A stretch of 16,985 nt of DNA from an uncultured Mucilaginibacter sp. (GTDB lineage: Bacteria > Bacteroidota > Bacteroidia > Sphingobacteriales > Sphingobacteriaceae): positions 1 through 16,985 of the forward strand of contig NZ_CAMLOV010000126.1 of assembly GCF_946481715.1 (NCBI RefSeq). Reading direction: 5' to 3'. Position 1 is the first letter of the stretch, and each line of letters starts with the position of its first letter. The notes beneath the pieces are model-generated. The model was not told the DNA's origin. It made no database searches and saw only the letters and a list, made by a program, of their open reading frames with translations. Made by a program: the position numbers and the translations under genes. Below, one piece after another: positions 1 to 5,754 of the stretch.

Positions 1-668
1 CGCATGGGTTGCTCGCAAAACTCAATATCATATATCCCCAAAGCTTGCAGGGCAAATACAGCCTCATCAAAACTCCAGCCCTGGTTGGCATCAATACGGA
101 TCTTCATTTCGGGGCCAACCGCTTCCCGGATCTGTTTAATACGCTCCACATCCACCACAGCATCTTTGCCGAGCTTCACTTTTAATATCGTAGCGCCTGA
201 TGCCTTAAAATCGATCGCTTTCTTGGCCATCACTTCGGGCGTGCCGATGCCTATGGTGATATCGCTTTCTACCACACGCTTTTCGCCACCAAGGAATTTA
301 TAGAGTGGCAGTCCCGCATTTTTGGCGGCGATATCATACAGCGCCATATCGAAGGCACTTTTGATGGTGCCGTTGCCGGCGGTTGCATTGTGCAATTGCT
401 GCATACGGGCGGGGGTATCCAGCGCATCCTGCCCCTTCCATAATCTAGCAAAATCTTTAGCCATCACCAGGCAGGTGTCCTGTGTTTCGCCAACGATCAT
501 CGGGAAAGCGGAGCACTCCCCCACCCCGTAAAAACCGGCATCGGTATGCACGCGGATAAATGTGTTAGCGGCATGGTCCATGGTGCCGGTGGCAATGGTA
601 AAAGGCTCCATGGGGATGCTGAAACGGTATATATCAATAGAAGCTATGTTTACAACTGGCTTATTCAT
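1..668 (-). CDS. Dipeptide epimerase (L-Ala-D/L-Glu epimerase-like), enolase superfamily; 3' part beyond window
   Basis: The reverse strand is open from the ATG at 668-666 to the window edge (222 complete codons, no stop), so this is the N-terminal part of a protein that usually runs about 340-370 residues. It reads as a muconate-lactonizing subgroup member: an N-terminal capping domain, then the start of the barrel with the catalytic K-x-K pair (K163, K165 in LKVKLG) and two metal ligands, D193 in RIDANQGW and E219 in EFCEQP. Family knowledge: such enzymes epimerise L-Ala-D-Glu released during murein recycling, in the cytoplasm. Substrate specificity cannot be read from this fragment and other dipeptides are possible. 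It is divergent from the DUF4290 gene. The third metal ligand and the last catalytic Lys lie outside the window. Confidence 0.88.
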   Translation of the reverse strand, partial: MNKPVVNIASIDIYRFSIPMEPFTIATGTMDHAANTFIRVHTDAGFYGVGECSAFPMIVGETQDTCLVMAKDFARLWKGQDALDTPARMQQLHNATAGNGTIKSAFDMALYDIAAKNAGLPLYKFLGGEKRVVESDITIGIGTPEVMAKKAIDFKASGATILKVKLGKDAVVDVERIKQIREAVGPEMKIRIDANQGWSFDEAVFALQALGIYDIEFCEQPM

Positions 669-687
669 TCTGGAAAGATGTTTCGGG

Positions 688-715
688 CTAAAATAAGACA
701 ATTATTTAACCGCAA
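688..715 (-). promoter_or_regulatory. Weak candidate promoter of the dipeptide epimerase
   Basis: On the reverse strand a TTG (715-713) is followed after 17 bases by TATTTTAG (695-688), a 7/8 near match to the Bacteroidota -7 element TAnnTTTG. It would place the transcript start about 15 bases before the ATG. The match is imperfect and AT-rich DNA gives such hits by chance. Confidence 0.3.
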
Positions 716-723
716 CTGGGTTA

Positions 724-754
724 TTTGCACTTTAACACAATTAGCGTATATTTG
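724..754 (+). promoter_or_regulatory. Bacteroidota-type promoter of the DUF4290 gene
   Basis: TTTG at 724-727, a 19-base spacer, then TATATTTG at 747-754. This fits the -33/-7 consensus (TTTG and TAnnTTTG) of the Bacteroidota primary sigma factor at both elements. The predicted start is near 759-762, giving a leader of about 115 nucleotides before the ATG at 875. Confidence 0.7.
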
Positions 755-874
755 CGTTTGTACTTCGTACACAATTCATTTCGGTTCTCCGGTTTCTGCC
801 CTCTGTTCTAAGAAACCGTCCATGCACCGGGAAACATTTCAAAAGATTTTACTTATTATTTTATTAAAATATAC
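755..874 (+). promoter_or_regulatory. Structured 5' leader of the DUF4290 mRNA
   Basis: The leader contains two small hairpins. One is right at the predicted 5' end (TGTAC 759-763, loop TTC, GTACA 767-771). The second has a perfect 8-bp stem (CGGTTTCT 790-797 and AGAAACCG 811-818, 13-nt loop). Neither is followed by a T tract, so neither is an intrinsic terminator. No known riboswitch was recognised. The last 35 bases before the ATG are very AT-rich, without a Shine-Dalgarno sequence. Confidence 0.4.
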
Positions 875-1636
875 ATGGCATTAACAAATTTGCCTGGTGG
901 TTTTGATTATAACTCAACCAGGAACAAACTTTTACTTACCGAATACGGCCGCAATGTGCAAAACATGGTGAAATACATTGTTGCGCTGCCTACTAAAGAA
1001 GAACGCAACAAATACGCACAGGTGGTGATAGACCTAATGGGCTTTTTGAACCCGCACCTACGCGACGTAGCCGATTTTAAACACAAACTTTGGGATCACC
1101 TACACATCATATCCGATTTTCAGCTGGATGTTGATTCCCCCTACCCAAAACCAAGCCCGGAAGCTATCCACTTAAAACCCGAGCCGCTTAAATACCCGCA
1201 CCAGCGTATCCGCTACAAGCACTATGGCAAAACTATCGAAATGATGATAGAAAAAGCCAAAAGCATTGAGGAGCCCGAGCGCAAACGCCACATGGTACAA
1301 GCCATTGCCAACTTCATGAAAATGGCATACGTGCAGTGGAACAAAGATTCGGTTGCTGATGACCTGATCATATCCGACCTGCTGCACCTATCTGGCGGCG
1401 AACTGAAACTGGAAGAGAACGTAAACCTTAACCGTGTTGAGTTCCGCACCAACCCTTACAACAACAATAACAACAACCAAAGCAATAATAACAACAGGGG
1501 CGGCCGCACCAACAATAACCAAAATAACCGCAATAACGGCGGCGGTGGTGGCCGTACAAACAATAACAACAACCAGCGCAATAACAACAATAACCAAAAC
1601 CGTAACCGTAACACCGGCGGCGCTAAGAAATACTAA
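875..1636 (+). CDS. DUF4290 domain-containing protein with Asn/Gly/Arg-rich C-terminal tail
   Basis: The 253-residue protein has a folded part at about residues 1-190 that matches the Bacteroidota-specific DUF4290 family as I recall it (YNSTRNKL, EYGRNVQNMV, LNPHLRD, FKHKLWDHL). It has no signal peptide or membrane segment, so it is probably cytoplasmic. Function is unknown. From about residue 193 to the end it becomes low complexity: runs of Asn with Gln, broken by Gly/Arg patches (NRGGRT, GGGGGRT), ending TGGAKKY. Such basic, RGG-like tails are often RNA-binding or condensate-forming, but that is inference. The gene lies just upstream of murA, an arrangement I recall from other Bacteroidota. 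It starts at ATG 875 behind a good promoter and is followed by a hairpin terminator, so it may be monocistronic. Confidence 0.9.
   Translation: MALTNLPGGFDYNSTRNKLLLTEYGRNVQNMVKYIVALPTKEERNKYAQVVIDLMGFLNPHLRDVADFKHKLWDHLHIISDFQLDVDSPYPKPSPEAIHLKPEPLKYPHQRIRYKHYGKTIEMMIEKAKSIEEPERKRHMVQAIANFMKMAYVQWNKDSVADDLIISDLLHLSGGELKLEENVNLNRVEFRTNPYNNNNNNQSNNNNRGGRTNNNQNNRNNGGGGGRTNNNNNQRNNNNNQNRNRNTGGAKKY
1448..1633 (+). repeat. Low-complexity Asn codon tract (AAC/AAT) in the DUF4290 tail
   Basis: Within the gene, AAC and AAT codons dominate, interrupted by GGC/GGT and CGC/CGT. The AAC/AAT mixture is irregular, so this is a degenerate protein-level repeat, not a perfect microsatellite. The tract could still vary in length between strains. 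Confidence 0.8.
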
Positions 1637-1663
1637 TTGCGGCTTAACAATGGCCTGCTAAAG

Positions 1664-1712
1664 AATGGAAATATGTAACGGCACCAGCCTGCGATATTTC
1701 CATTTATTTTTT
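1664..1712 (+). terminator. Hairpin terminator between the DUF4290 gene and murA
   Basis: An 11-bp perfect inverted repeat (AATGGAAATAT at 1664-1674, ATATTTCCATT at 1694-1704) with a 19-nt loop is followed by TATTTTTT up to 1712. It starts 27 bases after the DUF4290 stop. The stem is AT-rich and the loop long, so termination may be partial and allow readthrough into murA. Confidence 0.6.
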
Positions 1713-1797
1713 AATCTTTGCCCTAACTCACGAACAATTACACGCATTTTTGTTTGTGCTATAAACCATTGAACATCAACCTTCGATTCATATAAAA

Positions 1798-3105
1798 ATG
1801 AGAAACGCATTTGAAATACAGGGCGGTAAAAAGCTAAAAGGGGAAATTATCCCCCAGGGTGCCAAAAACGAGGCATTGCAAATTATATCGGCTGTATTGC
1901 TTACCGGCGAAAAAATGACCATCAATAACATCCCTGATATACAAGATGTTAACAAACTGATAGAACTACTTGGCGATATGGGCGTTGAGGTAAACCGCGT
2001 CTCGCGTTCGGTTTGCACCTTCGAGGCAAAAGAAATAGACCAGGACTTTTTTAATTCTGAAGCATTTAAAACAAAGGGCGGCGGCTTACGCGGCTCTATT
2101 ATGATATTAGGGCCGCTTTTGGCACGTTTCGGCAAAGCATCCATCCCAAAACCGGGCGGCGATAAAATTGGGCGCCGCCGGCTGGATACCCACTTCCTGG
2201 GTTTCGAAAAGCTGGGTGCGCGTTTTGATTACAACCCCGATACCGGCTTTTATAATGTAGATGCATCAAACCTGCGGGGTACTTATATCCTTTTGGATGA
2301 AGCATCGGTAACCGGCACCGCCAATATTGTAATGGCGGCCGTGCTGTCAAAAGGCACAACAACCATTTACAACGCCGCTTGCGAGCCATACTTACAGCAG
2401 CTTTGTAAAATGCTGAACCGCATGGGTGCCAAGATCAGCGGCATCGCATCAAACCTATTGATTATAGAAGGTGTTGACAGCCTTGGCGGAACCGAGCATA
2501 CCATGCTGCCGGATATGATAGAGATCGGCTCGTTCATCGGCCTTGCTGCCATGACGGGCTCTGAGATCACGATCAAAGACGTGAAGTACGCCGAACTTGG
2601 TATGATACCCGATGTTTTTAAACGCCTGGGCATACAAATGGAACTGCGCGGCGATGATATTTATATTCCGTCGCAAGACCATTACGAGATTGATACCTTT
2701 ATTGATGGCTCGCTGCTTACCGTTGCCGATGCGCCGTGGCCAGGCTTTACGCCCGATTTGCTGAGCATTGTGCTGGTAGTAGCCACACAAGCAAAAGGAT
2801 CGGTCCTGATACACCAGAAAATGTTCGAGAGCCGCTTGTTTTTTGTAGATAAGCTGCTGGATATGGGTGCCAATATTATCCTTTGCGATCCGCATCGCGC
2901 TACTGTAATCGGTTTAGATAAACAAATACAATTACGTGGTATCTCAATGACTTCGCCCGATATCCGCGCCGGCGTATCCTTGCTTATTGCAGCCCTATCG
3001 GCACAAGGCAAATCAACCATTTACAATATCGAGCAGATAGAGCGTGGCTACCAGAATATAGATGCCCGCCTGAAAGCCCTGGGAGCGGATATTACAAGAA
3101 TATAA
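1798..3105 (+). CDS. murA: UDP-N-acetylglucosamine 1-carboxyvinyltransferase MurA, Asp-type (C115D equivalent)
   Basis: MurA transfers enolpyruvate from PEP to UDP-GlcNAc, the first committed step of peptidoglycan synthesis, in the cytoplasm. At 435 residues it is close to the usual 420-435. Visible motifs: GAKNEAL with the catalytic K23-N24 pair; the flexible loop LGPLLARFG..PKPGGDKIGRRRLD; TPDLLS with D320 (equivalent to E. coli Asp305); PDIRAG with R390 (Arg371); and IERGYQ with R416 (Arg397). The loop residue that is Cys115 in E. coli is Asp122 here (GAT at 2161-2163). This change is known to abolish fosfomycin alkylation while keeping activity in Mycobacterium and Chlamydia enzymes. The ATG at 1798 follows an AT-rich stretch without Shine-Dalgarno. 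A -7-like AATCTTTG (1713-1720) overlaps the terminator T tract and may drive it, weakly supported. Confidence 0.97.
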   Translation: MRNAFEIQGGKKLKGEIIPQGAKNEALQIISAVLLTGEKMTINNIPDIQDVNKLIELLGDMGVEVNRVSRSVCTFEAKEIDQDFFNSEAFKTKGGGLRGSIMILGPLLARFGKASIPKPGGDKIGRRRLDTHFLGFEKLGARFDYNPDTGFYNVDASNLRGTYILLDEASVTGTANIVMAAVLSKGTTTIYNAACEPYLQQLCKMLNRMGAKISGIASNLLIIEGVDSLGGTEHTMLPDMIEIGSFIGLAAMTGSEITIKDVKYAELGMIPDVFKRLGIQMELRGDDIYIPSQDHYEIDTFIDGSLLTVADAPWPGFTPDLLSIVLVVATQAKGSVLIHQKMFESRLFFVDKLLDMGANIILCDPHRATVIGLDKQIQLRGISMTSPDIRAGVSLLIAALSAQGKSTIYNIEQIERGYQNIDARLKALGADITRI

Positions 3106-3114
3106 TGTTAGAAA

Positions 3115-3186
3115 GCGAAAGGTAAATGGTTAAAGATAGCTTCGGCATAAACCCAGCCTTTTACCCTTCGCCTTTTACCTTTAACC
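3115..3186 (+). repeat. Degenerate GCCTTTTACC repeat and imperfect hairpin after murA
   Basis: The segment 3156-3187 contains two close direct copies of GCCTTTTACC followed by CTT or TTT. Its start (GCGAAAGGTAAA at 3115-3126) pairs with TTTACCCTTCGC (3160-3171, one mismatch). Part of it pairs alternatively with TTTACCTTT (3174-3182), and GGTTAAAG (3128-3135) pairs with CTTTAACC (3179-3186). These mutually exclusive stems could end the murA transcript, although there is no clean T run directly after. I recall such CTTTNRCC-type intergenic repeats from Pedobacter-like genomes. Confidence 0.5.
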
Positions 3187-3193
3187 TCCTTTC

Positions 3194-3224
3194 TTTGTTC
3201 TTTCGCCTTTTTCAAATATCTTTA
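3194..3224 (+). promoter_or_regulatory. Promoter of the GT39 glycosyltransferase gene
   Basis: TTTG (3194-3197), a 19-base spacer, and TATCTTTA (3217-3224), one base off TAnnTTTG. It places the start about 15-20 bases before the ATG at 3247 and makes the gene independent of murA. Confidence 0.55.
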
Positions 3225-3246
3225 GCGCAACCAACTAAGCCATTTA

Positions 3247-4803
3247 ATGTCCTATAAAAACCGGAAGCCTGGGTACTCCAAGTTTATATTGATATTTGTT
3301 GCCCTAAAGGTGCTGCTTAATGTTGTCGCCATCAGCCGGTTTGGCTTTCACCGCGATGAGTTTCTGCACCTGGTTTTAGCCGACCACCTGGATTGGGGGT
3401 ATAAAGAAGTCCCGCCTTTCATTGCCATACTCGCAAAAATAACCCTTTCTGTTTTTGGCGATTCGGTATTTGCGGCAAGGATATTCTCTACGGTAGCCAG
3501 CGGGTTAATTGTATGGCTTACCGGGCGCATTGTGGTAGAACTTGGCGGGCGCCGGTTTGCCATTACGCTGGCATGCCTTGCGCTTATTTTTGCCCCGGCC
3601 TTTGTGGCAAGTGGTTATCTTTTCCAGCCCGTAGTTTTCGATCAGCTTTGGTGGGTGCTCACTGTTTGGCTGTTTTGCAAATACCTCAATACTGCCGATG
3701 TACGCTACCTGTACTGGCTGGGGGCAGCGGTAGGTTTCGGCATGCTCACCAAATACAGCATGGCGTTCTTTACCGGCTCGCTCATTATTGGCATACTCAT
3801 CAGTAACGAACGGAAGCTGCTTTTCAACCGCCATGTCATCATTTCGGCCCTTATTGCTGTGTTGATATTTTTGCCCAATGTTATATGGCAATTTGTGCAT
3901 CATTTGCCGGTAATTACCCATATGAGGGAATTGCGCGCCACGCAGCTCGATTATGTAAAGCCTTCGGCTTTCATAATGGGGCAATTGCTGGTAAACGGCC
4001 CCTCGCTTTTTATCTGGCTCACCGGCTTTTTCTTTTTATTGTTCTCGTTCAAGCTGAGGCGTTTCAGGTACCTGGCTATCGCCTACGTGCTCATCTTCCT
4101 GTTCCTATTGTATATGGATGGAAAAAGTTACTACATTTTTGGCGCCTACCCTATGCTGTTTGCAGCCGGCGGATTTGCTTGCGAGAAGATGATCACGCGG
4201 TCGTGGGTGGTGCTGAGGATTGCTGCGGTAGTGCTGTTTATTTTACCAAATTTATTATTGCTGCCGCTGTTTTTGCCGGTACTTTCTTTAGATAAAACAG
4301 TAGCTGCCTTTAAATACGCAAAAGAGCACGTAAACTTTTTAGATTTTGCCGTTACCTGGGAAGACCAAAAACAACACCCGCTTACGCAAGATTACGCCGA
4401 CATGCTGGGCTGGGAAGAAATGGCGCAGAAAGCTGCGCAGGCCTACCACAGCCTTACGCCCGAGCAACAGAAGCACGCGCAAATATTTGCCGATAACTAT
4501 GGCGAGGCGGGTGCCTTGCACCATTTCCACAAAAAGTACAACATGCCCGATGTGGTGAGCCTCAACAGCAGCTTTGCGCTGTGGGCACCCGATAATTTAG
4601 ATGCCAAATACATTATTTACGTAGACGATGACGACAATATTACTGCACGCCTGGCACCTATTTTAGAAAGCTACAAACAAACCGGTGAAGTGCTTACCCC
4701 ATTGGCCCGCGAAAAAGGGACGAAGATATACCTGCTGGTTAACCCCTCGCCAAAGCTTAACGAGGTTTATAAGGCGGAATTGGCGAAGAAAAGATTGGAG
4801 TAG
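3247..4803 (+). CDS. Glycosyltransferase family 39 (PMT/ArnT-like GT-C) membrane protein
   Basis: The 518-residue integral membrane protein has about ten to twelve hydrophobic segments between residues 13 and 350 (for example 13-29, 79-93, 103-125, a pair around 235-275, 325-350), then a soluble C-terminal domain of about 165 residues. After the first helix it has FHRDE (D37-E38), the acidic motif in the first outer loop where GT-C enzymes place their catalytic Asp. The C-terminal part (ADNYGEAGAL, SFALWAPD) resembles the periplasmic domain of bacterial GT39 proteins. Family knowledge: these enzymes move a sugar from a polyprenyl-phosphate donor to lipid or protein on the outer side of the inner membrane. 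Donor and acceptor cannot be told. The gene ends directly before a 34-bp repeat, and the small membrane gene that follows may or may not be cotranscribed. Confidence 0.85.
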   Translation: MSYKNRKPGYSKFILIFVALKVLLNVVAISRFGFHRDEFLHLVLADHLDWGYKEVPPFIAILAKITLSVFGDSVFAARIFSTVASGLIVWLTGRIVVELGGRRFAITLACLALIFAPAFVASGYLFQPVVFDQLWWVLTVWLFCKYLNTADVRYLYWLGAAVGFGMLTKYSMAFFTGSLIIGILISNERKLLFNRHVIISALIAVLIFLPNVIWQFVHHLPVITHMRELRATQLDYVKPSAFIMGQLLVNGPSLFIWLTGFFFLLFSFKLRRFRYLAIAYVLIFLFLLYMDGKSYYIFGAYPMLFAAGGFACEKMITRSWVVLRIAAVVLFILPNLLLLPLFLPVLSLDKTVAAFKYAKEHVNFLDFAVTWEDQKQHPLTQDYADMLGWEEMAQKAAQAYHSLTPEQQKHAQIFADNYGEAGALHHFHKKYNMPDVVSLNSSFALWAPDNLDAKYIIYVDDDDNITARLAPILESYKQTGEVLTPLAREKGTKIYLLVNPSPKLNEVYKAELAKKRLE

Positions 4804-4837
4804 ATGTGCAGGTGTGCAAATTACAGATGTGCAGATG
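4804..4837 (+). repeat. 34-bp direct repeat, copy 1 (ATGTGCAG-based)
   Basis: It starts at the base after the GT39 stop codon and is itself built from ATGTGCAG-like units. It matches copy 2 at 5267-5300 at 30 of 34 positions (differences at element positions 9, 15, 16 and 20). The two copies bracket the DUF486 gene. Confidence 0.8.
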
Positions 4838-4887
4838 AAGACAAACCAAGCTATCATGTTAATCTTTAAATCAATAAATCGTGTAGC

Positions 4888-5259
4888 ATGCGCGGACTAA
4901 AAACTATACTCTTCCTTACCATTTCTAACATGTTTATGACGTTTGCTTGGTATGGCCACCTTAAGTTTAAGGAATACGACTGGGGCAAAAACCTGGGGCT
5001 TATATCTATCATTTTCATCAGCTGGGGGCTGGCATTTTTCGAATACCTTTTCCAGGTGCCTGCAAACCGTTTAGGCTTTAAGGATGATGGCGGGCCGTTC
5101 ACTCTCGTTCAATTAAAGACTATACAGGAGGCTATTACGCTCACCATGTTTATGGTATTCACCATCGTTTTCTTCAAAACCGAAAAGCTGGGCTGGAACC
5201 ATTTGGTAGGTTTTGCACTAATTGTTTTAGCCGTGTTTGTTATATTTAAGAAGTGGTGA
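4888..5259 (+). CDS. DMT family protein (DUF486), small four-helix membrane protein
   Basis: The 123-residue, very hydrophobic protein has four predicted membrane helices (about 5-22, 36-53, 83-99 and 104-120), the usual size for DUF486 proteins in the drug/metabolite transporter superfamily. Family-like sequence includes SNMFMTFAWYGHLK near the start, SWGLAFFEYLFQVPANR in the middle, and LKTIQEAITL. Members probably act as dimers in the inner membrane, but no substrate is established. The start at ATG 4888 gives a first helix directly. No clear promoter was found in the 84 bases upstream, half of which is the repeat copy. The gene is bracketed by two near-identical 34-bp repeats and converges on the lipoprotein gene. 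Confidence 0.88.
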   Translation: MRGLKTILFLTISNMFMTFAWYGHLKFKEYDWGKNLGLISIIFISWGLAFFEYLFQVPANRLGFKDDGGPFTLVQLKTIQEAITLTMFMVFTIVFFKTEKLGWNHLVGFALIVLAVFVIFKKW

Positions 5260-5266
5260 GCTACGT

Positions 5267-5300
5267 ATGTGCAGATGTGCGGATTTCAGATGTGCAGATG
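5267..5300 (+). repeat. 34-bp direct repeat, copy 2 (ATGTGCAG-based)
   Basis: This copy starts 7 bases after the DUF486 stop codon and ends 4 bases before the 3' end of the convergent lipoprotein gene, filling the gap between them. It is 30/34 identical to copy 1 at 4804-4837, in the same orientation. Confidence 0.8.
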
Positions 5301-5304
5301 CTTA

Positions 5305-5679
5305 TCACTTCCCGTGCTCCCAATATATTACCTCGCTCGTTTTCCCGTAGAATATAATGATGAACACGCCACCCAACGAGTATGGTGGCAGGTAACCGTA
5401 TACTATCCAATAGCCATCGGCATAGCCTACGGTGTATGGCCTCTCCTCTCTGACTTCCTCCTTGCCAAATATTGGGAATAAGATCTCTTCGGCAGCAACG
5501 GCTGCGCTGGCCTCATCAGTTATGCGGGTTTTCGCAAATACCCTTTCCTTCGGCGCGTAGCGTTTACGGTAATACTTTATGGCCTCTCTCGATTTCACGG
5601 TCGAAAGATGCATAGTTTGCCAGGTGTTATCGCATCCGGCCAATAAAAACAAACAGGCGATAAGGAGGATTTTTTTCAC
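5305..5679 (-). CDS. YbbC/YhhH-type lipoprotein, NTF2-fold immunity-like
   Basis: With the GTG at 5679-5677 as start, the product is 124 residues and opens with a textbook lipoprotein signal: KK, a hydrophobic stretch, and lipobox LAGC with the lipidated Cys at residue 16. A TTG 27 bases upstream (5706) would only add a poorer N-terminus, and it lies inside the preceding terminator. The mature part matches the YbbC/YhhH / NTF2-fold immunity family as I recall it: TDEASAAVAAEEILFPIFGKE, RPY, GYWIVYGYLPP, GGVF, and the terminal HGK. Family members are linked to polymorphic-toxin immunity in some genomes, but no toxin gene is visible nearby, so the role is unknown. It probably sits in the outer or inner membrane facing the periplasm. 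TAGGTTTG at 5686-5679, with TTG 17 bases before, fits the promoter consensus but overlaps the start codon. Confidence 0.75.
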   Translation of the reverse strand: MKKILLIACLFLLAGCDNTWQTMHLSTVKSREAIKYYRKRYAPKERVFAKTRITDEASAAVAAEEILFPIFGKEEVREERPYTVGYADGYWIVYGYLPPYSLGGVFIIIFYGKTSEVIYWEHGK

Positions 5680-5685
5680 AAACCT

Positions 5686-5720
5686 AAAATAAAAAAAGAG
5701 GCGCAAAATTTTACGCCTCT
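5686..5720 (-). terminator. Intrinsic terminator of the cystathionine beta-synthase gene
   Basis: Read on the reverse strand: a 7-bp stem AGAGGCG/CGCCTCT (5720-5714 and 5703-5697) with a 10-nt loop that is itself partly self-complementary, followed by a run of T at 5697-5691 and more T beyond an A. It lies 34 bases after the stop at 5755 and directly before the start of the downstream lipoprotein gene. Confidence 0.85.
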
Positions 5721-5754
5721 CCTTAAATTATTTTGCTTTTAGTTGAGTATCCGC

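Noticed and set aside
546..884. 112-residue forward open frame between the epimerase and DUF4290 genes
   Set aside because: It is antisense to the epimerase start, then runs through a promoter and structured leader; its sequence has no recognisable domain.
1388..1597. Val/Ile-rich reverse-strand frame that looks like a membrane peptide
   Set aside because: It is the antisense reading of Asn codons (AAC/AAT give GTT/ATT) in the DUF4290 tail.
1441..1620. Possible CRISPR-like or tandem DNA array in the Asn-rich region
   Set aside because: There are no uniform repeat/spacer units, and the pattern is explained by codons of a low-complexity protein tail.
1713..1720. murA promoter at AATCTTTG
   Set aside because: One base off the -7 element, with no TTG at -33, and overlapping the T tract of the preceding terminator; too weak to list as a feature.
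5704..5706. TTG at 5706 as start of the lipoprotein gene
   Set aside because: It lies inside the terminator stem and would put nine extra, aromatic-rich residues before an otherwise ideal lipoprotein signal that begins at the GTG.
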